The notes under the pieces were generated by a model. That model worked only from the letters and a program-made list of their open reading frames with translations, was not told the origin of the DNA and did not search any database. The translations under genes were made by a program, and so were the position numbers. Of a DNA stretch of 64,000 nucleotides, positions 62,982 through 64,000 are shown piece after piece. Positions within the stretch are counted from its first letter, which is position 1. Every line of letters starts with the position of its first letter. Origin of the DNA: an uncultured Lachnospiraceae bacterium (GTDB taxonomy: Bacteria; Bacillota; Clostridia; Lachnospirales; Lachnospiraceae); the NCBI GenBank assembly GCA_910588125.1, contig CAJUPI010000001.1, positions 62,001 through 126,000 on the forward strand, written 5' to 3'.

Positions 62982-64000
62982 GGCTCCTTTCCGGACCGCT
63001 CCCGAATCAGAAACTTCAGAGCCGTCCCCTTAAAACCAAAAGTTTCGCGGATTTTATTTTCCAGATACCGCATATAAGAAAAATGCATCAGTTCTTTATC
63101 ATTGACAAATACCACAAACGTCGGCGGCTTTACCGCCACCTGGGTCATATAAAACAGCTTCAGCCTTTTCCCTTTATCGGAAGGCGGCTGCTGCAATGCC
63201 ACAGCCTCGGTCATGATCTCATTGAGAACGCCAGTAGCAATCCGCATATTTTGATTCTGCCGGACCACATCAATCAGCTCAAACAGCTTTGGCAGCCGCT
63301 GCCCGGTCACTGCCGAGATAAAAATCATTTCCGCATACTGCATAAAAGACAGGGTATCCTGGATCTTTTTTGTGTATTCATAGATAGTCTTGTCCGTTTT
63401 CTCCACAGCGTCCCATTTATTGACTGCCACAATGATCCCCTTGCCCCGGTCATGGGCAATTCCGGCAATCTTGGCGTCCTGCTCGGTTACCCCTTCCACG
63501 GCATCGATAACCAGCACCACCACGTCAGCCCGTTCTACTGCCGATACCGTACGGATGATACTGTAACGCTCCAGATCTTCTTTTATCTTACTTTTTCTGC
63601 GAAGTCCGGCCGTATCGATAAATATATATTCGGTTCCTTCATGCATGACCTCGGTATCCACAGCATCCCGCGTGGTTCCTGCAATATCCGATACAATTAC
63701 CCGGTTTGCACCGATCAGCTTGTTGATAATCGATGATTTACCAACATTGGGTTTACCGACAATCGCGACTCTCGGGCGATCGTCATCCGTCTCTTCCAGC
63801 TGCTCTGCCCGGAAATGCTTTGCCACTTCGTCCAGGAGATCCCCGATGCCCAACCGCGAGGCGGCGGATACCCCCAACGGTTCACCGATTCCCAAATTAT
63901 AAAATTCATAAACGTCATTGCCATATTTCTGGAAGCTATCCACCTTATTGACAGCCAGTACAATCGGCTTGCCCGAACGCCGCAGCATGTCTGCCACTTT
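62978..64000 (-). CDS. der: Ribosome biogenesis GTPase Der, 5' end beyond the window
   Basis: The visible ~340 residues hold the end of the first G domain ('LAVNKVDSF', the NKxD box), the complete second G domain ('AIVGKPNVGKSSIINKL', 'GTTRDAVDT', 'DTAGLRRKSK', 'VNKWDAVEK') and the C-terminal KH-like domain ('RLKLFYMTQVAVKPPTFVVF' in parts). Der has two GTPase domains and works in 50S assembly. About 100 N-terminal residues lie past base 64000. Same operon as plsY and gpsA. Confidence 0.96.
   Translation of the reverse strand, partial: KVADMLRRSGKPIVLAVNKVDSFQKYGNDVYEFYNLGIGEPLGVSAASRLGIGDLLDEVAKHFRAEQLEETDDDRPRVAIVGKPNVGKSSIINKLIGANRVIVSDIAGTTRDAVDTEVMHEGTEYIFIDTAGLRRKSKIKEDLERYSIIRTVSAVERADVVVLVIDAVEGVTEQDAKIAGIAHDRGKGIIVAVNKWDAVEKTDKTIYEYTKKIQDTLSFMQYAEMIFISAVTGQRLPKLFELIDVVRQNQNMRIATGVLNEIMTEAVALQQPPSDKGKRLKLFYMTQVAVKPPTFVVFVNDKELMHFSYMRYLENKIRETFGFKGTALKFLIRERSGKEP

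Noticed and set aside
63083..63736. 217-codon plus-strand open frame inside der
   Set aside because: Antisense shadow of a conserved GTPase.
1..64000. CRISPR arrays, tRNA or rRNA genes, insertion sequences, defence islands
   Set aside because: No repeat-spacer pattern, no tRNA-like folds, no transposase and no defence gene was seen; almost all of the window is explained by core genes.

Overview
The window looks like core chromosome of a spore-forming, Gram-positive member of the Clostridia, most like the Lachnospiraceae. Supporting signs are the sporulation genes (spoIVA, yqfC, yqfD), the LIV-type amino-acid ABC transporter, a PPi-type phosphofructokinase, MutS/MutL without MutH, AGGAGG-type ribosome binding sites, frequent TTG/GTG starts and moderate GC content (judged by eye). 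Coding density is high and no stretch over about 300 bases lacks a gene. I found no tRNA, rRNA, CRISPR array, prophage or insertion sequence. Almost everything from about 8.8 kb to the end is on the minus strand except lexA.

Region by region: (1) 1-1150, plus strand: nadD (3' end only), yqeK, rsfS. (2) 1309-3135, minus: glmS with a near-consensus promoter. (3) 3346-8788, plus: a 14-codon leader ORF overlapping an anchored NlpC/P60 protein, an LCP wall-polymer ligase, a TtcA-family PP-loop protein and a XerS-like recombinase. (4) 8795-10067: divergent yneA-like LysM protein and lexA, with four LexA boxes between them. (5) 10190-16787, minus: cytidylate-kinase-like protein, rluD, lspA, aroB, sepF, yggS, an HlyD-like membrane protein and a small P-loop protein. 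(6) 16878-26278, minus: a shape and division block (radC, mreC, mreD, PBP2, minC, minD, minE, rodA) followed by mgsA and a lipoprotein D,D-carboxypeptidase; mreB is absent from the expected place. (7) 26427-34831, minus: mismatch repair and tRNA modification (miaB, mutS, mutL, miaA) plus a PLP enzyme. (8) 34943-35842, minus: bacteriohemerythrin with an extra C-terminal domain. (9) 36045-42412, minus: proline biosynthesis (proB, DUF896, 5-FTHF cyclo-ligase, proA), two FAD oxidoreductases and a BofC-like protein. (10) 42471-46892, minus: DUF3048 lipoprotein, ybeY, phoH, yqfD, yqfC, rpsU. (11) 47075-52824, minus: alaS, a 48-aa membrane protein, an LprI-like protein, rnhA, a beta-CASP nuclease. 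(12) 52981-56210, minus: spoIVA, a small RelA/SpoT-type HD protein, PPi-PFK. (13) 56352-61218, minus: livJHMGF. (14) 61302-64000, minus: gpsA, plsY, der (5' end beyond the window).

Many genes serve envelope growth and division: GlmS supplies amino sugar; PBP2, RodA and MreCD elongate the wall; MinCDE and SepF place and build the septum; LCP, NlpC/P60 and DacF-type enzymes modify the wall; YneA blocks division when LexA is inactivated. No obvious new defence or mobile system was found. The most interesting items are the four-box SOS switch, the coupled leader ORF, an orphan HlyD-like protein and a small P-loop protein beside sepF, the large insertion in PBP2, the hemerythrin fusion, and two unrelated inverted-repeat modules that are both 67 bp long.
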